Below, in pieces: positions 53,535-62,029 of a stretch of DNA of 64,000 nucleotides (positions within the stretch are counted from its first letter, which is position 1; every line of letters begins with the position of its first letter). The stretch is taken from positions 33,763 to 97,762 of the forward strand of contig CADCVF010000040.1 in assembly GCA_902806095.1 (NCBI GenBank), written 5' to 3'. The notes beneath the pieces were generated by a model, which saw only the letters and a list, made by a program, of their open reading frames with translations, made no database searches and was not told the origin of the DNA. The stretch comes from an uncultured Rubrobacteraceae bacterium (lineage in GTDB: Bacteria; Actinomycetota; Rubrobacteria; Rubrobacterales; Rubrobacteraceae). The translations under genes were made by a program, and so were the position numbers.

Positions 53535-53621
53535 ACTACCTCGCACCGGGGGAGTCGCTCAAGAGCGCATTTCAGAACACTTCGGGTAAGTAGTTGAAGC
53601 AAATAAGCGAGCAGGCTAGAG

Positions 53622-54614
53622 TCACTTACGAAGTAGGCGCAATGACTCTTCCCAGAGCTGGTCAGCGGCGGCAGGGTCGAGCGCATAGTCGCGCACACCG
53701 TGGACGCCGTCAGCGATCTCCGGCACGACCTCTGCCTCGTTGCAGTCCTCGAAGTACCGCCCGCCGATACCCTCTACTAGCGGGGAGGCGGCAAGAAGCA
53801 CTGAGGTCGCCGCCCCCCGCTCCGGGGTCTTGTTTATCGACCGGTCGTCGCTGTCGGCGGTCATCTCCTTCATGCCCTCGAGCACCTCCGGGTCCCAGTG
53901 GCGCTGGAGGTTCGTCCAGATCCCGCCCGGCATCAGAGAGTTTGCAAGTATGCCCTCAGAGGCCCAGCGTTGGGTGACGCCGACAGCGAACAGCGCATTG
54001 GCCGTCTTGGATTGGCCGTAGGCACGCGACGGGTCGTACTCGCGCCGCCCGAAGTTGATGTCCTCGAAGACCACCGGGGAGGCCCCGTGTCCGCTGGAGC
54101 TTACTGACACGATCCGGGCGCATTCCGAAGGGCCCGATCGGGAGGCCGCCTCCGCTAGCGCACCATGCAGGCCCATGGCGAGGGCGAAGTGGCCCAGGTG
54201 GTTGGTTGCGAACTGCATCTCCCAGCCTTCGGGTGTGTGCATTAGCTCGGGCAGATCCATGATCCCCGCGTTGTTTATCAGCGCGTCGAGCGGACCTTCC
54301 CATGAAGTCACAAGAGCCGCGACCGAAGACTGGTCGGCGAGGTCGAGCGGCGCTACATGCAGGCTCGGGTTGCCGGTCGTCTGCGTGATGTCGGACGCGA
54401 CCCGTTCGCCAGCGTTGGTGTTGCGCACGGCCAGCGTAACCTCGGCCCCGGCTCCTGCCAGCGCCCGCGCGATCTCGACTCCTACGCCAGATGAGGCGCC
54501 GGTGACGATCATGCTCTTCCCCGAGAGGTCAATCCCTTCCAACACCTCTTGTGCGGTGGACTCCGCCCCGAAGGGCGTGGTGGCGCGCTCCGTAGAGTCT
54601 ATGGGCTCAGGCAT
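53622..54614 (-). CDS. short-chain dehydrogenase/reductase, extended type
   Basis: 330 residues. The NAD(P) motif is TGASSGVGVEIA near 39, NNAGIM near 113, a catalytic Ser in VSVSSSGHG, and YGQSKTANALFA near 190. It resembles retinol dehydrogenase-like SDRs. The ATG at 54614 has AAAGG six bases upstream. It is divergent from a TetR gene, and the intergenic region holds two similar palindromes. Confidence 0.88.
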   Translation of the reverse strand: MPEPIDSTERATTPFGAESTAQEVLEGIDLSGKSMIVTGASSGVGVEIARALAGAGAEVTLAVRNTNAGERVASDITQTTGNPSLHVAPLDLADQSSVAALVTSWEGPLDALINNAGIMDLPELMHTPEGWEMQFATNHLGHFALAMGLHGALAEAASRSGPSECARIVSVSSSGHGASPVVFEDINFGRREYDPSRAYGQSKTANALFAVGVTQRWASEGILANSLMPGGIWTNLQRHWDPEVLEGMKEMTADSDDRSINKTPERGAATSVLLAASPLVEGIGGRYFEDCNEAEVVPEIADGVHGVRDYALDPAAADQLWEESLRLLRK

Positions 54615-54656
54615 GTCCATCCTTTCGTTGTGTTGCTTTTTTCGTTGCTTTTCCAA

Positions 54657-54672
54657 CCAACTATACGGTTGG
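54657..54672. promoter_or_regulatory. operator A of the divergent TetR/SDR pair
   Basis: CCAACTATACGGTTGG, a palindrome with CCAAC/GTTGG arms. Compare operator B at 54705-54720. Confidence 0.6.
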
Positions 54673-54704
54673 CAATCGGAGGGTGCCATCGCCCACGCCC
54701 AGCG

Positions 54705-54720
54705 TCAACTGACTGGTTGG
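54705..54720. promoter_or_regulatory. operator B of the divergent TetR/SDR pair
   Basis: TCAACTGACTGGTTGG aligns with operator A over all 16 bases (arms and spacing match). It abuts the -10 box of tetR. Confidence 0.6.
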
Positions 54721-54726
54721 TATAAA
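54721..54726 (+). promoter_or_regulatory. -10 box of tetR
   Basis: TATAAA, followed after eight bases by the ATG at 54735, so the mRNA may be leaderless. Confidence 0.5.
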
Positions 54727-54734
54727 ATGCTCGC

Positions 54735-55316
54735 ATGAGTACCAGACGGGACAGTAGACAGCTCTTGCTAGACGCCGCCACCACGGAGTTCGCCGCCGTT
54801 GGACTGGCCGGTGCTCGCGTCGACCGTATAGCGGACACGGCGGGGGTGAACAAGTCGCAACTGTACTACTACTTCAAGAGCAAGGACGGCCTGTTCGACG
54901 CCGTGCTGCGCGACAACGTCGAAGCACTTCTGGACGCCGTGCCGCTAAGTGGCGAGGATCTGCCGGGCTATGCGGTGCAGCTCTACGACTACTACATTGA
55001 GCGTCCGGAACTCTTGCGCTTGGCGACCTGGAATAGGCTTGAGAGGGTGCCGAAGGGCGACCTGTTCGCGGAGTTTGGGGATCACGACGTCCACAAGCTC
55101 CAAGCCATCGCCGACGCGCAGCGCGCTGGGCGGGTTGATCCTACGCTAGCGCCCTCCGACGCGTTCTCCTTGGTCATCGCTGTGGCGATGACGTGGTCGC
55201 CCGTGAACGTCACCTATGCGGCCAGTGCCGATGAGGCGGAGTCCGAGCATACCCGTCGGCGCGCCGTCATAAGGGAGGCGTTGTCGCGAGCACTCGCTCC
55301 TAACGATCATAGGTGA
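54735..55316 (+). CDS. TetR-family regulator
   Basis: 193 residues. Helix-turn-helix: TTEFAAVGLAGARVDRIADTAGVNKSQLYYYFKSKDGLF near 16-54. The C-terminal half is a TetR_C ligand-binding bundle of unknown specificity. It is divergent from the SDR gene and two matching operators lie between, so it probably represses that gene and itself. Confidence 0.93.
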   Translation: MSTRRDSRQLLLDAATTEFAAVGLAGARVDRIADTAGVNKSQLYYYFKSKDGLFDAVLRDNVEALLDAVPLSGEDLPGYAVQLYDYYIERPELLRLATWNRLERVPKGDLFAEFGDHDVHKLQAIADAQRAGRVDPTLAPSDAFSLVIAVAMTWSPVNVTYAASADEAESEHTRRRAVIREALSRALAPNDHR

Positions 55317-55352
55317 AAGCAGAGGGTCCCAAAAACGCAGAGCGAACAGGCA

Positions 55353-55453
55353 CCGGAAGGGCAGCCCTTCCGGAAACGGCGCCGATCAGCAATCTAGCAC
55401 TGCAGCACGCTCCGGCCGGAGCGTGCTGCAGTGCAAAGAGGTTCACCCTCTTT
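55353..55453. repeat. three consecutive palindromes between convergent genes
   Basis: CCGGAAGGGC-A-GCCCTTCCGG (55353-55373), a perfect 38-bp palindrome at 55397-55434 with 19-base arms (GCACTGCAGCACGCTCCGG), and AAAGAGG-N5-CCTCTTT (55435-55453). They fill the gap between the tetR stop and the transglycosylase stop. The 38-bp element shares the 15-mer CAGCACGCTCCGGCC with 26000-26014. Confidence 0.85.
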
Positions 55454-55460
55454 GCCCACT

Positions 55461-56678
55461 CTAAACGTACGGACCGACGCTTTCGTCCTTCGCGAGTCGC
55501 CTGTACGCCTCCGCCACGGCGAGGACCTTCTTCACGTACCAGTCGGCGTGGTTGTAGGAGTACAGCGCCCTGTACCAGTCCTGCGGCGCCCCACCATCTT
55601 TGAGGTAGCTTGCGGCCGCGGGTATGGCGTCTTCAGGGTCCATTATGTTGGCGACCCCGTCGCCGTCGCCGTCCACGCCCGAGGTCTCCCACGTCGATGG
55701 CATGAACTGCATCGGACCCATCGCGCCCGCGCTGGACGGTCCCATGCTCTCGCCGTGGTTCGACTCTACCTTCCCGACGGCCGCAAGGACATACCAGTCA
55801 GGCCCGAATCCGTAGGCCTCCGCTGACTCCCGGTAGAGATCCATATACTGATTCCTGGAGGTAGGATCGACGTCCCTGGCTACTATCTCGTTGCGCGCGA
55901 CCTCGCGCTCGTACCTGCTATTCACCTCTCCCCAGCCGGTAGCAGCCGATCTCTTCTGAATATGCGCCCTCTCCGCCGCCTCGAGCTTGTGCAGGCGGGC
56001 CTCCGTCCGCGCGTTGTTGGTACTCAGGCGGTCAATGGATTCATCGAGATCCTGCTCGCGCCGGCGAAGGTCCTCCGTCCTCACCCGATGCTCCCTCATG
56101 GCAGCGTTGTAGTCGCGTCGTTTCTGCGAGATCTGACGTTGCGTGTTCTTCAGCGTTTGCCTGGACTCTTGGAATGCGGCCAGATCCTGCCTACTGTCGA
56201 GGAGGATGCGGGCCACCACGGGATCATCGGCCCCGGCGACACCCTGCCAGGAACCGAAGAACCACCCGTCTAGCATGTCAGCCAGGCCTTCGAGGCTTCC
56301 GCCCTTGTAGGCGGCCAGCGCCTGTTCCCTGTACCTGGCTTGTGCCTCGCGGAAAGCCGCATCCTGCTCTGCTATCTGTCGCTTCAAGTGCCTGGTCTGT
56401 CGTCCGAGATCCCCGACGCGCGCCCTCGCACTGTCCGCCCGCGATTGGGCCCGGTCCAACTCGGCGCCTACGGTGGAGATCTCCCGGATACTATCCCGCA
56501 AGGCGGCATCCTGATCGCTTATCTTTGCCTCGAGCATAGGCATCCGCTCGGACCCTGCGATAGTAGTGTCCTCAGTCGCGCCCCGCGCTGGTCCCTGTGC
56601 CTCTGCCGCTCCCGCACACATAAACGCCAGAGACAATACGCCTAGAATCGCCGAAACCTTGAACTGTCCACCCGACAT
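55461..56678 (-). CDS. secreted coiled-coil lytic transglycosylase (SLT)
   Basis: 405 residues. A signal peptide (SAILGVLSLAFMCAGAAEA) is followed by long heptad-like helices at about 30-240, the CwlO-type coiled coil, and a C-terminal SLT domain. The catalytic Glu is in VGKVESNHGES near 299, with GAMGPMQFMPSTW and a DGDGDGVANIMDPEDAI loop. It would cleave peptidoglycan and be gated by the coiled coil. ATG 56678 has GGAGGAG upstream. Confidence 0.88.
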   Translation of the reverse strand: MSGGQFKVSAILGVLSLAFMCAGAAEAQGPARGATEDTTIAGSERMPMLEAKISDQDAALRDSIREISTVGAELDRAQSRADSARARVGDLGRQTRHLKRQIAEQDAAFREAQARYREQALAAYKGGSLEGLADMLDGWFFGSWQGVAGADDPVVARILLDSRQDLAAFQESRQTLKNTQRQISQKRRDYNAAMREHRVRTEDLRRREQDLDESIDRLSTNNARTEARLHKLEAAERAHIQKRSAATGWGEVNSRYEREVARNEIVARDVDPTSRNQYMDLYRESAEAYGFGPDWYVLAAVGKVESNHGESMGPSSAGAMGPMQFMPSTWETSGVDGDGDGVANIMDPEDAIPAAASYLKDGGAPQDWYRALYSYNHADWYVKKVLAVAEAYRRLAKDESVGPYV

Positions 56679-56828
56679 GCCGTCTCCTCCCCCACGCGCC
56701 ACAAACCTCCGAAAAGCGCAGACGGCTAAGTCTATACTACCGTCGAGTGTCGCGGTAGGTCTTATAGCGGACCAGGTGGCATCCATTTTCTATGCACACA
56801 AGACTATCTGTGCCTTCAACGACTTATG

Positions 56829-57695
56829 TCAGCCATCATCCCGTGAGGTCAGGAGGGACACGAGGGCTTCGAGTTCCTCTATCTGGCGGAAGCGGATCTC
56901 GACCTTTCCGCCGCTACTGAGGCTCTTTACTCTGACCGGCAACTCGAGGGATTCGCGCATGAGTCGCGAGGCTTCGTGGAATTCGTCCGGAGTCGTACTA
57001 CCTTGCTGGGGCGTGGCATGGGATATCTCGCTTGGGCTGCCTAGAAGTTCGCGGACGAGCTCCTCGGTCCTTCTGACGGAGAGCTTCTCGGCTGCTACCT
57101 TCTGCGCCAGACGGGTCATCTGCTCCTCTGTCTGTAGTCCCAGCAGCGCGCGGGCGTGTCCTTCTGAGAGCTTTCCATCGCCAAGGAGGGCTTGTATCCC
57201 CTCCGGCAACTGCACGAGCCGCAGAGTGTTGGTGACCGCGGCCCTGCTCTTGCCCAGCCTGCGCGCGAGCCGCTCTTTGGTAAGCCCGAACCCATCCATG
57301 AGAGCCTGGTAGGCGGCCGCGGTCTCCAGTGGGCTAAGGTTCTCCCTCTGCAGGTTCTCAACGAGCGCCAGTTCCATGGACTCGTCCTCCCGTGCCTGCC
57401 TGATAAGGACGGGTACCCTGTCGAGGCCGGCCTCCTTCGCCGCCCGCAGCCTTCTCTCCCCTGCTATGAGCTCGAAGCCGCCCGGCGTCGGTCGTACTAC
57501 CAGAGGCTGCAATATACCGACCTCCTGTATGGAGGCGGCAAGCTCTCGTATCCCTGACTCGGGGAAGCTACTTCTCGGCTGGCGCGAGTTCGGGCGGATC
57601 GCCGTTACCGGTAGCTCCTCGAATTTCAGTCCTCCTAAGCTCTCTCCGGTCGCGATGAGGGCGGATAGGCCCCGGCCTAGGCCTCGCTTACCCAC
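56829..57695 (-). CDS. parB: chromosome partitioning protein ParB
   Basis: ParB binds parS and CTP and organises the origin. 288 residues: N-terminal GLGRGLSALI, the CTP/nuclease-like core with ELIAGERRLRAAKEAGL near 78, the HTH with LTKERLARRLGKSRAAVTNTLRL near 145, and a C-terminal dimerisation helix. It overlaps parA by eight bases. Confidence 0.97.
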   Translation of the reverse strand: MGKRGLGRGLSALIATGESLGGLKFEELPVTAIRPNSRQPRSSFPESGIRELAASIQEVGILQPLVVRPTPGGFELIAGERRLRAAKEAGLDRVPVLIRQAREDESMELALVENLQRENLSPLETAAAYQALMDGFGLTKERLARRLGKSRAAVTNTLRLVQLPEGIQALLGDGKLSEGHARALLGLQTEEQMTRLAQKVAAEKLSVRRTEELVRELLGSPSEISHATPQQGSTTPDEFHEASRLMRESLELPVRVKSLSSGGKVEIRFRQIEELEALVSLLTSRDDG

Positions 57696-58452
57696 GACTT
57701 ACCACCTCGTCCGCAACGGCCGAATACGCCTCCGCTCCTGTGCTCTTCGGCGCGTACAGGGCTACAGGCATTCCGAAGCTGGGGGCTTCGCTCAACCTTA
57801 CGTTCCTCGGGACGATGGTGTGGAAGACGCGATCTCCGAAAAAGGAACGGACTTCTTCGGCCACCTGATGGGCCAGGTTCGTACGCGGATCGAACATGGT
57901 CAGGAGCACCCCGCCAATCTCGAGGCCAGGGTTCAACTCCTCTCTGACCATCCTGATGCTCTGCATGAGCTGGGTGAGCCCCTCCAGGGCGTAGTACTCG
58001 CACTGTATCGGGATAAGGACTTCATCAGCGGCGGTCAGCGCATTGAGGGTCAGCAGATCCAGAGACGGCGGGCAGTCTAGCAACACTCTGTCATACGATG
58101 ATAGTCTCTCCAGTGCTCGCTTGAGCTTGAATTCTCGTGCCAGGCTCGAGACCAGTTCGACTTCAGCGCCGACGAGGTTGATGGTGGCCGGCGCAACGTC
58201 AAGTCCTTCGACCTCAGTCTTCACTGCCACGTCCTGCAGGGGTTTGCCTTCTAGCAGAACATCGTACATGCATCCGCCCGTGCCTGGTGACGCACCCAGG
58301 CCACTGGTCGCGTTTCCCTGCGGATCCATGTCGATGACGAGTATTCTCTCGCCCTTTCCAGCGAGATAGGCCGCCAGGTTGATGGCGGTCGTGCTCTTGC
58401 CCACACCGCCTTTCTGGTTCACTATGGCTGTAACCGTCCTCACCGCCGGCAT
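57688..58452 (-). CDS. parA: chromosome partitioning ATPase ParA (Soj)
   Basis: Deviant Walker A ATPase that drives origin segregation with ParB. 254 residues; KGGVGKSTTAINLA near 14, Walker A' DMDPQGNATSGLG near 41 and LLDCPPSLDLL near 118. It starts 27 bases after rsmG. Confidence 0.97.
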   Translation of the reverse strand: MPAVRTVTAIVNQKGGVGKSTTAINLAAYLAGKGERILVIDMDPQGNATSGLGASPGTGGCMYDVLLEGKPLQDVAVKTEVEGLDVAPATINLVGAEVELVSSLAREFKLKRALERLSSYDRVLLDCPPSLDLLTLNALTAADEVLIPIQCEYYALEGLTQLMQSIRMVREELNPGLEIGGVLLTMFDPRTNLAHQVAEEVRSFFGDRVFHTIVPRNVRLSEAPSFGMPVALYAPKSTGAEAYSAVADEVVSRG

Positions 58453-58478
58453 CTTAGCACGTCGTTTGCCGGCATTGC

Positions 58479-59207
58479 TCAGCCAACGCCGAGCGGCCTC
58501 TTGGCCACGACGCCAGGCCGCCGAGGATATCGTGCCGGGGTCTCCCTCACCTTTTCGAGGATTATCAGGTTTCGCTCTTTCTCCCCAACCTCCGACATCA
58601 TGGGGACCTTCGTGATCCCCGCCACCCTCGCCCCGAGCGCATCGACCGCCCTACTGCCCTCTGACAGTTCCTCCTGTTCCAGCCCGCCTTTCATCGCGAT
58701 AGCCCAACCACCGCTCCTGAGGAGCGGCACACAATACTCCGCGACTACTGATAATCGGGCGACCGCCCGCGACGTCACGACGTCGTAAGTGCCACGGTAC
58801 GCCTGCGCCAGGCCGAGATCTTCTACCCTGGTATTTGTGACTTCTGCGCCATCAAGGACAAGGCTATCGAGCGCGTACTGCAAGAACGCGGCCTTCTTGC
58901 CGGTCGATTCGACGAGGGTCGCCGTTAGGTCAGGCTTCATGATCTTTATCGGAATGCCTGGAAGCCCGCCACCACTGCCAACGTCAGCCAGACGCCCGGC
59001 GTGAAGCAGCGGCTCGTGCAGAAAGCAACTCAACGAATCGAGAACATGGGCCAGCAAGATACCGTCCACGTCCCTGGTGCCGATGACGTTCGCGCGATCG
59101 TAGGACGCGAGAAGGCGGGCGTACTCAAGCAAGTGCTCCCGCCGGCCGGGGCCGAGACGCAGCCCCCAGGTAGCCAACTGTTCCTCCAACAATCTAAGAG
59201 AATCCAT
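58479..59207 (-). CDS. rsmG: 16S rRNA (guanine527-N7)-methyltransferase RsmG
   Basis: 242 residues, Rossmann methyltransferase that methylates G527 of 16S rRNA. SAM motif DVGSGGGLPGIPI near 75; TSRAVARL near 145. Loss gives low-level streptomycin resistance in other bacteria. Its start lies near two parS sites. Confidence 0.96.
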   Translation of the reverse strand: MDSLRLLEEQLATWGLRLGPGRREHLLEYARLLASYDRANVIGTRDVDGILLAHVLDSLSCFLHEPLLHAGRLADVGSGGGLPGIPIKIMKPDLTATLVESTGKKAAFLQYALDSLVLDGAEVTNTRVEDLGLAQAYRGTYDVVTSRAVARLSVVAEYCVPLLRSGGWAIAMKGGLEQEELSEGSRAVDALGARVAGITKVPMMSEVGEKERNLIILEKVRETPARYPRRPGVVAKRPLGVG

Positions 59208-59212
59208 AAGAG

Positions 59213-59228
59213 CGTTTCACGTGAAACG
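59213..59228. promoter_or_regulatory. parS site 1
   Basis: GTTTCACGTGAAAC with flanking C and G, matching the ParB consensus TGTTTCACGTGAAACA at 14 of 16 positions. Confidence 0.92.
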
Positions 59229-59301
59229 TACTTGCGCGACAAAAAATTGCACAAACAAACTCCTGTCGCGCAGGGCATCCTGCAGGGATAATAGCAGTCC
59301 A

Positions 59302-59317
59302 TGTTTCACGTGAAACG
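59302..59317. promoter_or_regulatory. parS site 2
   Basis: TGTTTCACGTGAAACG, 15 of 16 consensus positions. 89 bases from site 1, between rsmG and jag. Confidence 0.93.
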
Positions 59318-59329
59318 AGGTCCGTGAGC

Positions 59330-60121
59330 CTATGGAGTGGGAGAGACCTTTACCCGGCGGCTATCGCCGCTGCCTTCGCTCTCGGTCGAGACCCTTGGGT
59401 TCTCCGAGAGAAACATATGAACGACACGTCTTTCCGACGAGTTCATAGGAGGCATTTCCACAGTCCGTCGCTCGCGAACAGCACGGCGGGCGGTGCGATG
59501 GGCCATACCCTGTATCGCCTCGACGCGGCGTTGGCGGTACCCCTCAGCATCGAGGACCACACGCTTGAAGAAAGGGCGATCTCTGAACGCAGAGACGTTG
59601 ACCAGGTACTGGAGGGCATCGATAGTCTCGCCCTTCTGTCCTATGAACAGGGCCGTGTTATCGGGAGCGACATCCGCGGCGATAAACCCTCCTGCGTCGT
59701 AGACCTCTACACGAGCATCGAAGCCCATTGCTTCGAGGATCGAGGACACGAGCAGCCTTACCTCCTCCAGCAACTCATCCGGGGCCTGGACCCGTTCGGA
59801 CTCCGAGGACCCACCGTAGACTTCAGACAAAGTGGACGAATCCGCAGCTGCGGCATTTTCGGAAGGTTCCTGTTCGGGCACGTCTACCAGGTCCGTCTCG
59901 GCCGGGGCGGTCTCCGGAGGCTCCGTCTCTGGGAGAGCTGAGTTCTGGGCTGTAGCCTCGACGATAATGCGGGCGTCCCGCGCACCGATACCCAGGAAAC
60001 CAGTATTGCCCTCATCGAGCACGCGGTAAGCCACCTCTTCCGAAGGCAGCCCCAGTTCGATGGCCGCCTTCTCCACGGCCCCTTCGATCGTAGAGGCGTA
60101 AAACTCTCGATTATCCGTCAT
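59330..60121 (-). CDS. jag: Jag (SpoIIIJ-associated) RNA-binding protein, KhpB type
   Basis: 263 residues: N-terminal Jag_N (EFYASTIEGAVEKAAIELGL), an acidic linker, a KH domain with LFIGQKGETIDALQYL near 156, and an R3H domain with RTVEMPPMNSSERRVVHMFL near 215. It overlaps the yidC stop by four bases and binds RNA in related species. Confidence 0.95.
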   Translation of the reverse strand: MTDNREFYASTIEGAVEKAAIELGLPSEEVAYRVLDEGNTGFLGIGARDARIIVEATAQNSALPETEPPETAPAETDLVDVPEQEPSENAAAADSSTLSEVYGGSSESERVQAPDELLEEVRLLVSSILEAMGFDARVEVYDAGGFIAADVAPDNTALFIGQKGETIDALQYLVNVSAFRDRPFFKRVVLDAEGYRQRRVEAIQGMAHRTARRAVRERRTVEMPPMNSSERRVVHMFLSENPRVSTESEGSGDSRRVKVSPTP

Positions 60122-60981
60122 TTCTTCTTCTTTCTCCGCTTCCGCTTCGCGATCTTGGCGGCCTGTTTGGCGGCGTCCTCTCGGCTGTTTCCGGACGTTT
60201 GTTCCCTGCTGGAATCTTGCTCCTGCCGGTCACCTGCTGTGGCTTTCGACTTTGCGTTATCGGAGCCCTTCGAATCATCAGTGCTCTTCTTGCCTGGACC
60301 ATAGTTGTAGATAGCGAAGTTCTGGACCAGGGTAACGAGGTTCGAGGTGATCCAGTAAACAAACAGTCCGGCGGGGAAGCTGAGGAGAAATATGGTGAAG
60401 CCAATGGGAAGCAGCCGCATCAGCCAGCGCTGCTGCGGGTCTATGTTCTTCGCTGTTATCTCGGTGGCAGCCAGCATTGTCAACGCCGAGATGATCGGCA
60501 AGAGGTAGGTGGGATCGGGATTCGACAAATTCTGGAACCACAAGATGCCACCCTCGTGAAAGCTGTCGAACCTCGGCGGCACAACAGTGTCGCCCGCCCT
60601 GTAGCCGCCGAACTCCCTTATGACGTAGAAGATGCCGATAAATATGGGCATCTGGACCAGGATCGGGAGGCATCCGCCGAGGGGATTGACCCCCTGATCC
60701 TGGTAGACCTTCGCCATCTCCTCCCGCTGCCGCTGAGGATTGTCCTTGAACTGGGCGCGGACCCTATCCATGTGCGGTTTCAGGTCCTGCATCGCGCGCA
60801 TGCTCCTGACCTGTTTGACCGTCAGCGGGAAGAGGAGGCTGCGCACGATCACCGTAAGCATCACGATCGCAAGCCACCAAGGCGCGCCGAGCGTCTGATG
60901 GAAGTACAGCAGTACTACGCCGAGGACGCTTACAATGGGTTGGAAAAGGTTCGCGAAAAAGTCTGCGATATTGTTGATCAT
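60118..60981 (-). CDS. yidC: membrane protein insertase YidC
   Basis: 287 residues, five-helix Oxa1/YidC insertase without the large periplasmic domain. The hydrophilic-groove arginine lies in VIVRSLLFPLTVKQ near residue 47. GGCLPILVQMPIFIG near 100 is the conserved helix. The C-terminal tail is Lys/Arg-rich (KRKRRKKKK), as in ribosome-binding versions. Confidence 0.96.
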   Translation of the reverse strand: MINNIADFFANLFQPIVSVLGVVLLYFHQTLGAPWWLAIVMLTVIVRSLLFPLTVKQVRSMRAMQDLKPHMDRVRAQFKDNPQRQREEMAKVYQDQGVNPLGGCLPILVQMPIFIGIFYVIREFGGYRAGDTVVPPRFDSFHEGGILWFQNLSNPDPTYLLPIISALTMLAATEITAKNIDPQQRWLMRLLPIGFTIFLLSFPAGLFVYWITSNLVTLVQNFAIYNYGPGKKSTDDSKGSDNAKSKATAGDRQEQDSSREQTSGNSREDAAKQAAKIAKRKRRKKKK

Positions 60982-60991
60982 GAGATCCTAC

Positions 60992-61207
60992 TCATCTTAC
61001 GGGGTCGAATCCTCCCTTTGAGAACGGGTGACAGCGGAGCACCCTTAGGACGCCCATGAAAATGCCCCTCGGTACGCCGTGCTTCTCTATGGCCTGCAGC
61101 GTGTAAAGCGAGCAGCTCGGTGTAAATCTGCAGGACGCCGGTAGCATGGGGGAGAGGTAACTGCGGTAGAGACGAATCAGCCCCATGCACACCTTTCTCG
61201 AAGACAT
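60992..61207 (-). CDS. yidD: membrane protein insertion efficiency factor YidD
   Basis: 71 residues. The conserved core is YLSPMLPASCRFTPSCSLYTLQAI, and RCHPFSKGGFDPV ends the protein. ATG 61186, with AAAGG six bases upstream, is an alternative start seven residues later. It overlaps neither rnpA nor yidC coding ends except that the ATG at 61207 lies 13 bases after rnpA. Confidence 0.92.
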   Translation of the reverse strand: MSSRKVCMGLIRLYRSYLSPMLPASCRFTPSCSLYTLQAIEKHGVPRGIFMGVLRVLRCHPFSKGGFDPVR

Positions 61208-61219
61208 GGCCCGCTGCCG

Positions 61220-61576
61220 TCAACCCGACCGGCGCTCGACCTGGGAACCGACCCTGCCCAACGCGTTGCCGAACTCCTCCCTGAGCTCCTCGAGAGTAGC
61301 CTCTGCCGCAGCCGGCCTCGCCGACACAACGAGGTCAAGGTCCCCGACGATTTCAGAGATGCAAGAGTGAAACACCTCTCTGAGTCTGCGCCCCACGGCG
61401 TTCCGTGTTACAGCGTTGCCGACCTTTCGTGACACGGAGAGACCCAGCCGCGGGGTGCCATGCTCATTGGGAAAAGCGTGCACCGAGAAGAGCCTGCCCC
61501 TGTAAGCGGTGCCCTGGCGGTAGACCCTCTCGAACTCCAGTGAGTCAGTCAGACGCATACGTTTGCTGCGTGGCAA
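61220..61576 (-). CDS. rnpA: ribonuclease P protein component
   Basis: 118 residues, basic. The RNase P protein signature is LGLSVSRKVGNAVTRNAVGRRLRE near 50-70. It helps the RNA subunit mature tRNA 5' ends. TTG 61576 gives the family's usual N-terminus (PRSKRMRL); ATG 61558 is possible. It follows rpmH by three bases. Confidence 0.95.
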   Translation of the reverse strand: MPRSKRMRLTDSLEFERVYRQGTAYRGRLFSVHAFPNEHGTPRLGLSVSRKVGNAVTRNAVGRRLREVFHSCISEIVGDLDLVVSARPAAAEATLEELREEFGNALGRVGSQVERRSG

Positions 61577-61579
61577 CGC

Positions 61580-61714
61580 TCAGACGGCCAGGCGCTTGCG
61601 ACCCCTGCGCCGGCGGTCAGCGATGATCCTGCGCCCGCCCACCGAACTCATGCGCTGGCGGAAGCCGTGCGTCTTGGCTCTCTTACGACGATTTGGCTGA
61701 TAAGTACGCTTCAT
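61580..61714 (-). CDS. rpmH: 50S ribosomal protein L34
   Basis: 44 residues: [19 protein letters not shown] then [20 protein letters not shown], the canonical L34 sequence. AGAGGAG precedes the ATG. The gene is too short for many gene-finding cut-offs but unambiguous. A TATACT box at 61760-61765 may be its -10. Confidence 0.98.
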   Translation of the reverse strand: MKRTYQPNRRKRAKTHGFRQRMSSVGGRRIIADRRRRGRKRLAV

Positions 61715-62029
61715 CGAACTCCTCTACGGGCACTCCGAAATATGCAGACGAACCACGAGAGTATATCCGAAGCCAGCAACACCATCCAGCGGTCCTGGAG
61801 GCGAGTCCGGCACAGCGAGCACGAAAAAACCAGGTTCCTTTTGCAGAAAAATGCTGCAAAATAGCTTCTAGGATGCGTGCCTAGCCAGGGTCATCCATCG
61901 TGTTACAGGGTCCGAGACACGCCCAATTCAGCCTCGAATCCGGCCCGAAGCTTGGCTCCTTTGCGGTTATCCACAGGCTGTGGATAAATTTGTGGATAAC
62001 CATCTTAATTGCCTGCAAAAGCCGAATTT
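61715..62029. other. origin region oriC (rpmH to the HATPase gene)
   Basis: A 315-base non-coding interval between diverging transcription units. It contains three perfect DnaA boxes at 61967-61999, an A/T-rich patch at 61822-61865 with a TTTTGCAG/CTGCAAAA inverted repeat (61839-61861), and promoter-like sequences on both sides. Additional degenerate boxes are likely but were not scored. Confidence 0.75.
61967..61999. promoter_or_regulatory. three DnaA boxes
   Basis: TTATCCACA at 61967-61975 and its complement TGTGGATAA at 61979-61987 and 61991-61999. The first two are inverted, the last two direct. They lie 31 bases before ATG 62030, so DnaA may also regulate the following operon. Confidence 0.92.

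Noticed and set aside
60978..61223. 81-codon minus-strand frame overlapping yidD
   Set aside because: The 71-residue frame at 60992-61207 has the conserved YidD sequence; this one is out of frame with it.
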